Below, in pieces: positions 1-8,218 of a stretch of DNA of 64,000 nt. This stretch comes from Nocardiopsis sp. CNT312 (lineage in GTDB: Bacteria; Actinomycetota; Actinomycetes; Streptosporangiales; Streptosporangiaceae). The stretch covers positions 124,001-188,000 of the forward strand of contig NZ_AZXF01000005.1 of NCBI RefSeq assembly GCF_000515115.1, read 5' to 3'. The position numbers and the translations under genes are program-made. The notes under the pieces are model-generated. The model did not search any database. It was not told the origin of the DNA and was given only the letters and a program-made list of their open reading frames with translations. Each line of letters opens with the position of its first letter. Position 1 is the first letter of the stretch.

Positions 1-338
1 CGGCGCCACTCGTAGGCGTAGGCGATGGAGACGTTCACCAGGAAGAGGACGATCGCGACCAGTCCGAACCAGCCCAGGGCGTCGAAGTGCACGGCCCAGG
101 GGATGAGGAAGATGATCTCGATGTCGAAGACGATGAACATCATGGCCGTCATGTAGTACTTGACCGTGAACCGGCCGCCGCCCGCCGGTTGCGGGGTGGG
201 TTCGATGCCGCACTCGTAGGCCTGCATCTTGGCCCGGTTGTAGCGCTTGGGGCCGATGACCGCCCCAACCACCATCGACACCACGACGAACGCGGCGCCG
301 ATCCCGCCAAGCACGAAGAGCGGTGTGTAGAGCTCCAT
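1..338 (-). CDS. nuoA: NADH-quinone oxidoreductase subunit A (5' part; 3' end lies beyond the window)
   Basis: Membrane subunit of respiratory complex I, which passes electrons from NADH to menaquinone and pumps protons. The 112 residues visible begin MELYTPLFVLGGIGAAF and include the family signature AYECGIEP, followed by the segments FTVKYYMTAMMFIVFDIEI and FLIPWAVHFDALGWFGL. The family is about 120 residues long, so only a few C-terminal codons are missing. The ATG at 338 is preceded by AGAAGGAAAG. It is the first nuo gene and follows the geranylgeranyl reductase gene by about 130 bases on the same strand. The rest of the nuo operon should lie outside the window. A Rex operator upstream of the reductase gene may control both. 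Confidence 0.95.
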   Translation of the reverse strand, partial: MELYTPLFVLGGIGAAFVVVSMVVGAVIGPKRYNRAKMQAYECGIEPTPQPAGGGRFTVKYYMTAMMFIVFDIEIIFLIPWAVHFDALGWFGLVAIVLFLVNVSIAYAYEWR

Positions 339-466
339 CCGTCACTTTCCTTCTGGCTGGTCGGGAAGTCCGTGGCTTGTGATTGCTTTCACTAGCGAGG
401 GCCCATCTCGTGTCCCGGCCGTCGAGACGGCCGACTCGTGTCCTTCCAGTGCCGTCCGGCCCCGCT

Positions 467-1771
467 CTAGGCGGCGGGGGCGATGCGCGACAGGCCGTTG
501 ATGACCCGGTCCATGGCGTCGCCCTGGGTCGGTTCGGTGAGGTTGGCGAGCATCTTCAGCGCGAACTTCATGAGCGTGCGCTGGCGCAGGCCGTAACGGG
601 TCGCGTACTTCATGAACTCGGGCTGTCCGAGGAGCTTCACGAAGTAGCGCCCGAGCGTGTAGTAGCCGCCGTAGGCGTCGGCGAGCACGTCGGGGTAGCG
701 CAGCAGGGCGCGTTCACGGGTCTGCTGGGTGGTGCGGCCGTGCGCCTGGACGATCACGTCGGCGGCGATGTGGCCGGCCTCCATGGCGTAGGCGATGCCC
801 TCGCCGTTGAAGGGGTTGACCATGCCTCCGGCGTCGCCCACGAGCATGAGCCCGCGCGAGTAGTGGGGGACCCGGTTGAACCCCATGGGCAGGGCGGCAC
901 CGCGGATGGCGCCCCGCTGGTTGCCCTCGGTGAAGCCCCACTCCTCGGGCATGCTCTCGGTCCACCGGCGCAGGAGCTTGCGGTAGTCGACGTCCTGGAA
1001 GGAGGCTGTGGAGTTGAGGATGCCCAGGCCGATGTTGCAGGTGCCGTCGCCAACGCCGAAGACCCAGCCGTACCCGGGGAGGAGGACGTCCTTATCCCCG
1101 CTGCGGTCCCACAACTCCAGCCAGGACTCCAGGTAGTCGTCGTCGTGGCGGGGGCTCTCGAAGTAGGTGCGCACGGCCACGCCCATCGGGCGGTCGTCGC
1201 GCTTGCGGATGCCCATGGCCACGGACAGCCGGGAGGAGTTGCCGTCGGCGGCGACCACGAGCGGCGCACGGAAGAGCAGGGGTTCGCGGTCGGCGTCCTT
1301 GGCGTGCACGCCGACGATGCGGTTGCTGCGCTCGTCCATGAGGGGGCCGGTGACGGTGGTGCGCTCCAGCAGCTTGGCCCCGGCGGAGACCGCGCGGTCG
1401 ACCAGGATCTGGTCGAAGTCGTAGCGGGTGCGGACCAGGCCGAACCCGGGGTAGGCCGCGAGGTCGGGCCACGGCAGGTCCATGCGGACCCCTGCCCCGA
1501 TGATGCGCAGTCCGTGGTTCTTGACCCACCCCTCGTCCTCGAAGCCGATGCCCATGGCCGTGAGCTGCTTCACGGCGCGGGGGGTCAGTCCGTCTCCGCA
1601 GACCTTCTCGCGGGGGAAGGAGGTCTTCTCCAGGAGGAGGACGTCCAGTCCGGACTGGGCAAGGTAGTAGGCGGTCGTGGAGCCCGAGGGGCCGGCGCCG
1701 ACGACGATGACGTCGGCGTCGTACTCGGTCCGCTCCCGGCCTCTAGGGGAGGAGGTGGCTGTCTCGCTCAC
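467..1771 (-). CDS. menJ: Geranylgeranyl reductase family flavoprotein, probable menaquinone reductase MenJ
   Basis: FAD-dependent reductase of 434 residues. An N-terminal Rossmann motif GAGPSG lies at residues 25-30, the family motif FPREKVCGDGLTPRA at 52-66, and the second FAD-contact motif VGDAGGMVNPFNGEG from about 311. Characterised relatives reduce isoprenoid double bonds; mycobacterial MenJ saturates one isoprene unit of menaquinone. The position between menG and nuoA supports a menaquinone substrate, because complex I uses that quinone. The start is an in-frame ATG-type call just upstream of an acidic N-terminal stretch. Reduction of another polyprenyl lipid, such as an archaeal-type or carotenoid precursor, cannot be excluded from sequence alone. 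Confidence 0.85.
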   Translation of the reverse strand: MSETATSSPRGRERTEYDADVIVVGAGPSGSTTAYYLAQSGLDVLLLEKTSFPREKVCGDGLTPRAVKQLTAMGIGFEDEGWVKNHGLRIIGAGVRMDLPWPDLAAYPGFGLVRTRYDFDQILVDRAVSAGAKLLERTTVTGPLMDERSNRIVGVHAKDADREPLLFRAPLVVAADGNSSRLSVAMGIRKRDDRPMGVAVRTYFESPRHDDDYLESWLELWDRSGDKDVLLPGYGWVFGVGDGTCNIGLGILNSTASFQDVDYRKLLRRWTESMPEEWGFTEGNQRGAIRGAALPMGFNRVPHYSRGLMLVGDAGGMVNPFNGEGIAYAMEAGHIAADVIVQAHGRTTQQTRERALLRYPDVLADAYGGYYTLGRYFVKLLGQPEFMKYATRYGLRQRTLMKFALKMLANLTEPTQGDAMDRVINGLSRIAPAA

Positions 1772-1866
1772 GGGTGGGGTCCTCGACTACTCGCGCGGTG
1801 CGCCGCGGCGGGCCCGGTGCGGGTTCGGCCTGCTCACGGCGTGGATCGTACGAAGCCCACCCCGTC

Positions 1867-1882
1867 CAAAATGTCCATTTTG
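1867..1882. promoter_or_regulatory. 16-bp perfect palindrome upstream of menJ
   Basis: CAAAATGTCCATTTTG reads as two 7-base arms around TC. It sits in an AT-rich patch 27 bases from the Rex operator and about 95 bases upstream of the menJ start. I do not know a regulator for this exact word. A second operator is inferred only from its symmetry and position. Confidence 0.4.
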
Positions 1883-1908
1883 TGGACTGTGGGATGAACC
1901 TCGCACCC

Positions 1909-1926
1909 TTGTGAAGCACTTCACAA
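1909..1926. promoter_or_regulatory. Rex (redox-sensing repressor) operator
   Basis: TTGTGAAGCACTTCACAA matches the published Rex operator pattern TTGTGAA-N4-TTCACAA at every fixed position. In Streptomyces, Rex senses the NADH/NAD+ ratio and represses respiratory genes, including complex I genes. The site lies about 140 bases upstream of menJ, which is followed by nuoA on the same strand. Confidence 0.8.
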
Positions 1927-2113
1927 AGCTCTTTTCCGCAGTCTAGACCCTCCGAGGGCCGGGAGGCGACCCCCGAGGGGGTATTCGAGACCGCTTGTCA
2001 ATATTCACCCATAAGGCCACAGACAGCGCATTGTCCTCAGAAGCCGTCACCCTCCGAAGGGCACCCAGCTCAGGGACGGCTTTCCACTCCCGCAAGGCGG
2101 CGGCACAGCGAAG

Positions 2114-2145
2114 AGCCCCGAGGCGTCCGGGGACTCCTCGGGGCT
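2114..2145 (-). terminator. Stem-loop after menG
   Basis: Arms AGCCCCGAGG and CCTCGGGGCT (10 bp) with a 12-base loop, flanked by further pairing GCGAAGA/TCTTCGC. It begins 25 bases beyond the menG stop codon and has no T-tract, as is common in high-GC actinobacteria. Confidence 0.6.
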
Positions 2146-2170
2146 CCAGGGATCTTCGCTCCGGGGCGGG

Positions 2171-2881
2171 CTACCCCTCCTTGAAGGCGCGGTGCAGGGC
2201 CACCGTCCCCAGGGTCAGGTTGCGCCAGGCGACCCGCGACCACCCGGCGCCTTGTAGGATGCGCGCCAGTTCGGGCTGGGTGGGCCAGGCCATGATCGAC
2301 TCGGACAGGTAGTCGTAGGCCTCGCCGCGCCCCGTGACCGCACCCGCGATCTTGGGCAGGGCCGCCATGAGGTAGGTGGAGTAGACCCGGTCCACCACCG
2401 GCACCGGGATATGGCTGAACTCACAGATGACCAGACGCCCCCCGGGCCTGGTCACCCGCAGCAGCTCGCGCAGCGCCTGGTCGACGTCGTTGACGTTGCG
2501 CAGACCGAAGGAGATCGTCACCGCGTCGAAGGTGGCGTCGGCGAAGGGCAGGCTGAGTGCGTCGCCCGCCACGAAGGTGACCCCGCCCGTGGAGGCACCG
2601 CCGCGCCGCTCGACGCCCGCGCGCAGCATGCCCAGTGAGAAGTCGCAGGCGATGACCCGCGCCCCCTTGCGCACGAAGGACTCCGAGGACGTGCCCGTGC
2701 CGGCGGCCAGGTCCAAGACCAGCTCCCCGCTGTAGGCGTCCACCGCGTCCACCACGGCCCGCCGCCAGGCGCGGTCCCGGCCGAGGGAGACGACGTCGTT
2801 GACGAGGTCGTATCTGGCGGCGATGCCGTCGAACATCGCCGCGACGTCCTGGGGCTTCTTGTCGAGTCTGGGGCGGGTCAT
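2171..2881 (-). CDS. menG: Demethylmenaquinone methyltransferase
   Basis: SAM-dependent C-methyltransferase of the UbiE/MenG family that makes menaquinone from demethylmenaquinone, the last step before ring-chain use in respiration. The protein has 236 residues, the usual length. The UbiE signature [17 protein letters not shown] lies at residues 24-40, the SAM-binding motif LDLAAGTGT at about 56-64, and the conserved [14 protein letters not shown] in the C-terminal third. It lies upstream of menJ and nuoA on the same strand but is separated from menJ by a hairpin and a 400-base regulatory region, so it is probably a separate transcript. It is not likely to methylate phenazines despite lying near that cluster. 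Confidence 0.93.
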   Translation of the reverse strand: MTRPRLDKKPQDVAAMFDGIAARYDLVNDVVSLGRDRAWRRAVVDAVDAYSGELVLDLAAGTGTSSESFVRKGARVIACDFSLGMLRAGVERRGGASTGGVTFVAGDALSLPFADATFDAVTISFGLRNVNDVDQALRELLRVTRPGGRLVICEFSHIPVPVVDRVYSTYLMAALPKIAGAVTGRGEAYDYLSESIMAWPTQPELARILQGAGWSRVAWRNLTLGTVALHRAFKEG

Positions 2882-3379
2882 GGCACAAGACTAAGGGGCC
2901 GCAACCGCCCTCCGGGACCGGTCCGCGCCCGGCGTGAACCGATCACCGGCGGGGCCGTCCCATGGGCGCGGACCGTGCGGGCGAGAGGTGGGCCGGCGTG
3001 AAGTTCGGCCCTGTGGACCCCGTGGGCGGGCAGGGCCCGCCGGAGGAGCCCGAAGGCTGCCCCGCCGGCCCCGTGGCGGAGGAGGATCCCCTCCTGCCTC
3101 CGCCGCGATGCGCCACCGGCTGAGGGCCGGCCTGGCGGTGCTCCACGCGCCGCCGAACCGGTCGGGCCGTCGCGACGGCGCGGAACGAGGAGCGGGAGGG
3201 GCGTACGGCCGCCGCGGAACTTCCGTGCGGGGGCCTTCTCCGGCCGCCGTTCCTGAGGTGCCCGACACGTCATGTGTCCACCCACCCCCAGATAAGTTAC
3301 TCTGTGTGACGAACATCAGACTCTTTGCGATACTTCGGTGTCATCGGCGCCCGGTCGCAGACCCTGAGGAGAGTCCGCT
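2882..3379. other. Divergent intergenic region
   Basis: Nearly 500 bases between menG and a plus-strand gene. No reading frame here has coding-like features or a plausible ribosome binding site. The right end carries a candidate promoter (3306-3334) for the plus-strand gene. Confidence 0.5.
3306..3334 (+). promoter_or_regulatory. Candidate sigma-70-type promoter
   Basis: GTGACG (3306-3311) and GATACT (3329-3334) are separated by exactly 17 bases, 45 bases before the GTG start at 3380. They resemble -35 TTGACA and -10 TATAAT boxes at four of six positions each. Confidence 0.45.
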
Positions 3380-4651
3380 GTGGAGCACACTCGACCGCTG
3401 GCCGCCCTGGCCTCCCTGGGCATGACGCTCGCACTCACCACTGCGCCCGCAGTGGCCGCACCGCACTCCGCCCCACCTCTCCACGGCGTGGTGAGCGAAC
3501 GGCCCGCGCCGTGGACGCCCCACGTCATGGACGGAAGGGTCAAGGACATCGCCCGCGTGGGCGACACCGTCGTGGTCGCCGGCGACTTCACCCGGGTGGC
3601 CGAAGCCGACCGGGACGACACCCACGACGTACACAACGTCTTCGCTTTCGAGCACGGCACGGGCCGCATCCTGGAGGACTTCGTCCCGGAGGTCTCCGGC
3701 ACCGTCCGATCGCTCGCCGAGGGGCCGGGCGGCTCGGTGGTCGTCGGCGGGAGCTTCCTCCGGGTCAACGGGGAGGAGCACCGGGGGCTGGCTCTGCTGT
3801 CCCTCGACGACGGGGAGACCGTTCCGGGTTTCGACGCCGCTCTGGAGAACGGTTCCGTCCACCGTGTCGCCGAACACGGCGGCCTGCTCTACGTCGGCGG
3901 CACGTTCACCGGGATCGACGGCTGGGAACGCGTGGGCCTGGCACGGCTCGACACGCGCACCGGCCAGGTCGACCCCGGATTCGCGCCCCGGATCTCCGCC
4001 CCCAGGCGCGGCACCCTGCGCGTGCAGGACCTCGCTCTGAGCCCCGGCGGCACCCGGCTGCTCATCAACGGCCCGTTCACCGAGGTCGACGGTCGGGAAC
4101 GCCACCAGATCGCGATGATCGACACCTTCGACGGCACGCTCAGCCCGTGGTCCACCACGGCCTACCGGCCCGACTGCGACTACGACCGGATGCACACCTA
4201 CATGCGGGAGATGGCCTTCTCCCCCGACGGCTCCTTCTTCACCGTCGTGACCGCGGGCGGCCCCGAGATCAAGCCCGGGCTGTGCAAGTCGGCCGCGCGC
4301 TTCGAGACGGTCGACCGGCCCGGCACCCAGCCGACCTGGGTCAACAAGACCGGTGGGGACGCCGTGTACGCGGTCGAGGCCACGTTCTCCGCGGTCTACG
4401 TGGGCGGGCACCAGCGCTGGATGGACAACGAGTCCGGAGACCACGCGGCGGGGCCGGGAGCCGTAGAGCGCAAGGGGATCGCCGCCCTCGACCCGGTGAC
4501 CGGCCGCGCCCTGCCCTGGAACCCGGGGCGCACCCGCGGCCACGGTGTGGAGGCGCTGCTCGTCACCGACGCGGGCCTGTACGTGGGCAGCGACACCGAG
4601 GATCTCGGCGGGGAGTACCACGCCCGCATCGGCCTGTTCCCATCCGCGTGA
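3380..4651 (+). CDS. Secreted beta-propeller-repeat protein (DUF5122-like)
   Basis: A 423-residue exported protein of unknown substrate. Residues 1 to about 30 form a signal peptide ending in ATAPAVAAPH-like sequence. The rest is built of repeats with the pattern VGGxFTxxxGxxRxGLARLDxxTGxxDPGF (for example LYVGGTFTGIDGWERVGLAR and VVVGGSFLRVNGEEHRGLAL), typical of propeller-forming DUF5122 or delta-60 repeats. The GTG start is preceded by GAGGAGAG seven bases upstream. No catalytic signature is visible. Such domains commonly serve as extracellular binding or scaffold domains. It stands alone between menG and the sigma factor gene. Confidence 0.75.
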   Translation: MEHTRPLAALASLGMTLALTTAPAVAAPHSAPPLHGVVSERPAPWTPHVMDGRVKDIARVGDTVVVAGDFTRVAEADRDDTHDVHNVFAFEHGTGRILEDFVPEVSGTVRSLAEGPGGSVVVGGSFLRVNGEEHRGLALLSLDDGETVPGFDAALENGSVHRVAEHGGLLYVGGTFTGIDGWERVGLARLDTRTGQVDPGFAPRISAPRRGTLRVQDLALSPGGTRLLINGPFTEVDGRERHQIAMIDTFDGTLSPWSTTAYRPDCDYDRMHTYMREMAFSPDGSFFTVVTAGGPEIKPGLCKSAARFETVDRPGTQPTWVNKTGGDAVYAVEATFSAVYVGGHQRWMDNESGDHAAGPGAVERKGIAALDPVTGRALPWNPGRTRGHGVEALLVTDAGLYVGSDTEDLGGEYHARIGLFPSA

Positions 4652-4785
4652 GCGCCCGCAGCGCCGAGCCGTCCCCACCCCCGTGGAGGCGGTTCCGGCC
4701 GCACGCATACCCTGCCCTATGACGGTTGGCGATCTTCTGGACACAGAGGATGACACACGGCCCCGAGTCGAGGAAGAGGTACACG

Positions 4786-5679
4786 ATGGGCGCGGACTCC
4801 GATCTGGTCGAGCAGTTCGAGCGTTCCCGTCGCCACCTGCGAGGGGTCGCCTTCCGCATCCTCGGCTCGGCGGACGAGGCGGACGACGCGGTACAGGAGG
4901 CGTGGCTGCGGGTCTCCCGGGCGGACTCCAGCAAGGTCGCCAATATGCCGGGCTGGCTCACCACGATCGTCGGTCGGATCTGTCTGGACATGCTCCGTTC
5001 CCGCAGGAGCCGATACGAGGCGTGCACCGGTCTCGACGGCATCGACCCGCCCGCTCCCCGGGGTGAGGCCGACGACCCCGAGAGCGAGGCCGTCCTGGCC
5101 GACTCGGTCGGGCTCGCCCTCCTCGTGGTCCTCGACCGCCTGGGCCCCGGCGAACGCCTCGCCTTCGTCCTGCACGACCTGTTCGCCGTCCCCTTCGCGG
5201 AGATCGCCGAGATCCTGGACCGCACACCGGCCGCCGCCAAGAAGATGGCGAGCCGCGCCCGGCACAGGCTCCAGGGGACGGCCGCCGCTCCTGGGCACGA
5301 CCTCGCCCGGCAGCGCAAGGCCGTCGACGCCTTCCTCGTCGCCTCGCGCGCCGGCGACCTCGACGGCCTCGTGGAGGTCCTGGCACCCGGCGTCGTTCGG
5401 CGTGCCGACCGAAACGTACTGCGCGGGGGCGAGCCGGCCGAACTGCGCGGAGCCGCGGAGGTCGCGAAGGAGACCGCGGGCAACGCCCACCGTGCGTGCT
5501 TCGCCCGCACGGCCCTCGTGGACGGCGCGGTCGGCGCCGTCGTGGCGCCCCGGGGGCGCCTACTGTTCGCGCTGCGGATCACGGTCGACGGTGGCCGGAT
5601 CACCCGGATCGACGTGGTCGGCGACCCACAGCGACTCCAAAGCCTGGATCTCTCACTGGCGGAGCCCGTGTCGGTCTGA
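4786..5679 (+). CDS. ECF41-type RNA polymerase sigma factor (SigJ-like) with C-terminal SnoaL-like domain
   Basis: A 297-residue sigma factor. Region 2 (DLVEQFERSRRHLRGVAFRILGS...DDAVQEAWLRV) is followed by region 4 with a helix-turn-helix (PFAEIAEILDRTPAAAKKMASRAR). The C-terminal 110 residues form a SnoaL-like domain ending in DGGRITRIDVVGDPQRL, close to the DGK and NPDKL motifs that mark ECF41. In this group the C-terminal extension, rather than an anti-sigma factor, controls activity. The ATG at 4786 has AGGAAGAGG six bases upstream; an earlier ATG at 4726 lacks one. ECF41 genes usually neighbour their single target, often an oxidoreductase, as here. Confidence 0.88.
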   Translation: MGADSDLVEQFERSRRHLRGVAFRILGSADEADDAVQEAWLRVSRADSSKVANMPGWLTTIVGRICLDMLRSRRSRYEACTGLDGIDPPAPRGEADDPESEAVLADSVGLALLVVLDRLGPGERLAFVLHDLFAVPFAEIAEILDRTPAAAKKMASRARHRLQGTAAAPGHDLARQRKAVDAFLVASRAGDLDGLVEVLAPGVVRRADRNVLRGGEPAELRGAAEVAKETAGNAHRACFARTALVDGAVGAVVAPRGRLLFALRITVDGGRITRIDVVGDPQRLQSLDLSLAEPVSV

Positions 5680-5705
5680 CCCACCGCGCCCGGGGGCACT
5701 CCTCC

Positions 5706-5732
5706 GGTCACCTCCGGCCACCGCTCTCCGTC
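5706..5732 (+). promoter_or_regulatory. Candidate ECF41-dependent promoter
   Basis: GGTCACC (5706-5712), a 16-base spacer and CGTC (5729-5732) fit the described ECF41 promoter pattern TGTCACA-N16-CGTC, with two mismatches in the outer -35 bases. It lies 54 bases before the azoreductase start and just after the ECF41 sigma gene. Confidence 0.6.
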
Positions 5733-5786
5733 ATGAGGGGTAGGAGGCGGTCGAGCACACCGCACGAGGAACCGACGGAGGCGATC

Positions 5787-6488
5787 ATGAACTCCCTGCT
5801 CCACCTGGATTCGAGCCATTCCGGCGACTCTCTGAGCCGACAACTGACCGCTCTCTTCGCCCGGCGGTGGCGTCGCCTGTCCGGTACGGAGGGCTACCGG
5901 TACCGGAACCTCGCCACCCATCCGGTGCCGACGGTCGGCCCCGTCTACTGCTCCTTCGCACAGAAGGTGGAGCGCCACGGCACCGTCTCGCACGAGACGG
6001 TGGACGCCCTGGCCCGGAGCACGGCGGAGCGGCGGGAGTGGACACTGACGCGCCCGCTCATCACGGAGCTACTGAAGGCCGACGTCGTCCTGATCGGCGC
6101 ACCGATGTACAACTTCACCATCCCCGCCTCACTCAAGGGATGGATCGACCGGATCACCTTTCCCGGGGCGTTCACCGGTGCCGACAGCGGTGAACCGCTG
6201 CTGCGGGGAACCAGGGTGGTCGTGGTCACCACCCGGGGCGGCGGCTATGGTCCGGGGACGCCCCGGGAGCGCTTCGACTTCCAGACCCCCTACCTCCGGG
6301 CGTACTTCGGTGGACTCGGCATCGCCGAGGAGGACCTGTACTTCGTCCACACCGAGATGACGCGGGCGGGAGACGTCCCCGAACTGCACCGGTTCCAGGA
6401 GATGGCCGCGCTCTCCCGTGCGAGGGCGGAGTCCCTCATGGCCGCCCTGCCCGAACAGCTGGCGGCCCGCCCCGCGCAAATCCGGTGA
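5787..6488 (+). CDS. azoR: FMN-dependent NADH-azoreductase family oxidoreductase
   Basis: A flavodoxin-fold quinone or azo-compound reductase of 233 residues. The N-terminus LLHLDSSHSGDSLSRQL matches the FMN phosphate-binding loop of AzoR, and APMYNFTIPASLKGWIDRI is the second flavin-contact motif of the family. Members make two-electron reductions of quinones and azo dyes using NADH. The ATG at 5787 has ACGGAGG seven bases upstream. It follows the ECF41 sigma gene by 107 bases with an ECF41-like promoter between them, so it is probably that factor's target. Being next to a phenazine cluster, it might also reduce phenazines, but that is a guess. Confidence 0.85.
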   Translation: MNSLLHLDSSHSGDSLSRQLTALFARRWRRLSGTEGYRYRNLATHPVPTVGPVYCSFAQKVERHGTVSHETVDALARSTAERREWTLTRPLITELLKADVVLIGAPMYNFTIPASLKGWIDRITFPGAFTGADSGEPLLRGTRVVVVTTRGGGYGPGTPRERFDFQTPYLRAYFGGLGIAEEDLYFVHTEMTRAGDVPELHRFQEMAALSRARAESLMAALPEQLAARPAQIR

Positions 6489-6539
6489 ACGGCGAGCACG
6501 GCGTGCGCCGGGCGGGACACGGTGCACGCCGCTCACCGG
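6482..6539. terminator. Bidirectional hairpin between azoR and the N-monooxygenase-like gene
   Basis: CCGGTGAACGGCG (6482-6494) pairs with CGCCGCTCACCGG (6527-6539) with one mismatch, and inner bases add more pairing. It overlaps the azoR stop codon and lies between convergent genes. Confidence 0.65.
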
Positions 6540-6548
6540 CCTGGAGGC

Positions 6549-8174
6549 TCAGGCCGGAGCCGTAGAGCGCTCCCCCTCGAAAACCAAGCCCTCGTATCCG
6601 GCCTCGGCGATCTCACGCAGCCTCCGACGGTAGGAGTGCAGTCCCGCGAAGTAGAACAGGACCCGCCGCTCCCTCCCGGGAATGTTGGCGCCGAAGATCC
6701 AGGAGTCGACCTTCGGGAACAGGGAGTGGCCGGCGATCTCCTCGCACACGGCCGTCCAGGACTCCTCGGCCTCCCGCGTGGTCTCGGCACGGGCCAGGCC
6801 GCGCTCCTCCATCGTCCCGATGAGTTCGGAGATCCACTCGACCTGGGTCTCGATGGCCGTCGGCAGGTTGCTGAAGACACTGCACGGACCGTAGACCATG
6901 AACAGGTTGGGAAACCCCGACACACTCATGCCCAGGTGGCTCGACGGCCTCTGCCCCCAGTGCTCCTCGATGGACTCGCCGCCCCTGCCCCGGACGTCCA
7001 GCAGTCGGTAACTGCCCTCGACGGCCTCGAAACCGGTCGCGAAGACCAGCACGTCGAGTTCGTGTTCGGTGCCGTCCTCGGTGACGGCCCCGGTGGGTGT
7101 GATCTCCCGGATGGGTGTCTCCCTGAGACTGACCAGGGAGACGTTGTCCCGGTTGAAGCTCTCGTAGTAGTCCTCGTTGCAGATCGGCCGCTTGGCGTAG
7201 TAGTCGGTGGGCTGGAGTCTGCGGGCGGTCTCGGGGTCCTTCACGGTCTCCCGGATCTTCGCCCTGATGAACTCGGCGGCGGCCTCGTTGGCCTCAGGGT
7301 TGAAGATGATGTCGGAGAAGGTGCCGAACATGAACCGGAACCCGTTGCCCCGGTCCCAGCTCTCCTGGAAGACGCGGTGGCGCTCCTCCTCGGAGACGCT
7401 CATGGCGGGGGTGCGGCTCTCCTCGAAGCCGCAGGCGACCACCGAGCTCTTCGCCTGCTCCCAGATCCTGTCGTAGTCCTCCCGGAGACGGGAGAAGTAC
7501 TCCTCGTCGAGCGGGTGGTTGCCCGAGGGGACGTTGTACTGCGGTGTCCGCTGGAAGACCGTCAGATGCGCCGCGGTCTTGGCAGCCGCGCAGACGAACT
7601 GGGTACCCGTCGAACCGGTGCCGATGACGCCGACCCGCTTGCCCTCGACGTCGAGGTCCTCGGGCCAGGCCCCGGTGTGGACCAGGCGTCCCCCGAAGTC
7701 GTCCCTTCCGGGGATGTCGGGGAAGTGGGAGGTCGACAGCGGACCCAGCGCGGTGACGACGTAGCGGGCGGTCACCTGTGCTCCGTCACCGGTGGCCACC
7801 GTCCAGACACCCGACTCCTCGTCCAGGACGATGGACTCGACGCTCGTGTGCAGACGGATGTCCCGGCCCAGGTCGTACCGTTCAACGACGGACTCCAGAT
7901 ACCCCAGGATCTCGTCACGCGTCAGGTAGCGCTTGTTCCAGGTCCACTCGCGCAGGAGGTCCCGGTCGAAGGAGTACTGGTAGATGAACCCCTCGCTGTC
8001 GGACATGGCGCCCGGGTACCGGTTCCAGTACCAGGTGCCGCCGACCCCGCCCGCCCGGTCGAAGGCGCGGACGGAGAGGCCCAGTTCGTTGCGGAGCTTG
8101 TGCAGCATGTAGATGCCGGCGAAACCGGCACCCACGACGATCGCGTCCAGGTCGGTGCTCTTCTCAGCGGTCAC
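6549..8174 (-). CDS. Baeyer-Villiger-type flavin monooxygenase, candidate phenazine N-monooxygenase
   Basis: A 541-residue class B flavoprotein monooxygenase. It has an FAD motif GAGFAG (15-20), the Baeyer-Villiger fingerprint FGGRLVHTGAWP (160-171) and a second dinucleotide motif GTGSTG (185-190) for NADPH. Classic family members convert ketones to esters. However, the enzymes that N-oxidise 1,6-dihydroxyphenazine to iodinin and myxin in Lysobacter and Nocardiopsis (PhzNO1) are also of this type. The gene is last in the phz operon, 44 bases after phzG, and starts with GTG. The phenazine context therefore makes ring-nitrogen oxygenation the best guess. A Baeyer-Villiger role on an unrelated ketone remains possible. 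Confidence 0.8.
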   Translation of the reverse strand: MTAEKSTDLDAIVVGAGFAGIYMLHKLRNELGLSVRAFDRAGGVGGTWYWNRYPGAMSDSEGFIYQYSFDRDLLREWTWNKRYLTRDEILGYLESVVERYDLGRDIRLHTSVESIVLDEESGVWTVATGDGAQVTARYVVTALGPLSTSHFPDIPGRDDFGGRLVHTGAWPEDLDVEGKRVGVIGTGSTGTQFVCAAAKTAAHLTVFQRTPQYNVPSGNHPLDEEYFSRLREDYDRIWEQAKSSVVACGFEESRTPAMSVSEEERHRVFQESWDRGNGFRFMFGTFSDIIFNPEANEAAAEFIRAKIRETVKDPETARRLQPTDYYAKRPICNEDYYESFNRDNVSLVSLRETPIREITPTGAVTEDGTEHELDVLVFATGFEAVEGSYRLLDVRGRGGESIEEHWGQRPSSHLGMSVSGFPNLFMVYGPCSVFSNLPTAIETQVEWISELIGTMEERGLARAETTREAEESWTAVCEEIAGHSLFPKVDSWIFGANIPGRERRVLFYFAGLHSYRRRLREIAEAGYEGLVFEGERSTAPA

Positions 8175-8218
8175 GGGAACCTACCTCGGTGAGTGGGGGG
8201 TGAAGGGGCTGAGCGGGG

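Larger units (their letters stand above)
1772..2170. other. Regulatory intergenic region between menG and menJ
   Basis: About 400 bases without a credible gene. It holds a hairpin just after menG (2114-2145), a perfect Rex-type operator (1909-1926) and a second perfect palindrome (1867-1882). On the minus strand, TAGACT at 1945-1940 could be a -10 element placing the Rex site just downstream of the transcription start, but I see no good -35. Confidence 0.6.

Noticed and set aside
383-1897. Long plus-strand frame opposite menJ
   Set aside because: It is antisense to a well-supported flavoprotein gene and its translation is low-complexity, as expected for a GC-rich shadow frame.
1995-2015. Second Rex-like word, TTGTCAATATTCACCC
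   Set aside because: The half-sites are two bases apart instead of four and three positions differ, so it does not meet the consensus.
2171-2881. MenG considered as the missing phenazine methyltransferase
   Set aside because: All its motifs are those of the menaquinone/ubiquinone C-methyltransferase and it neighbours menJ and nuoA, so it is housekeeping.
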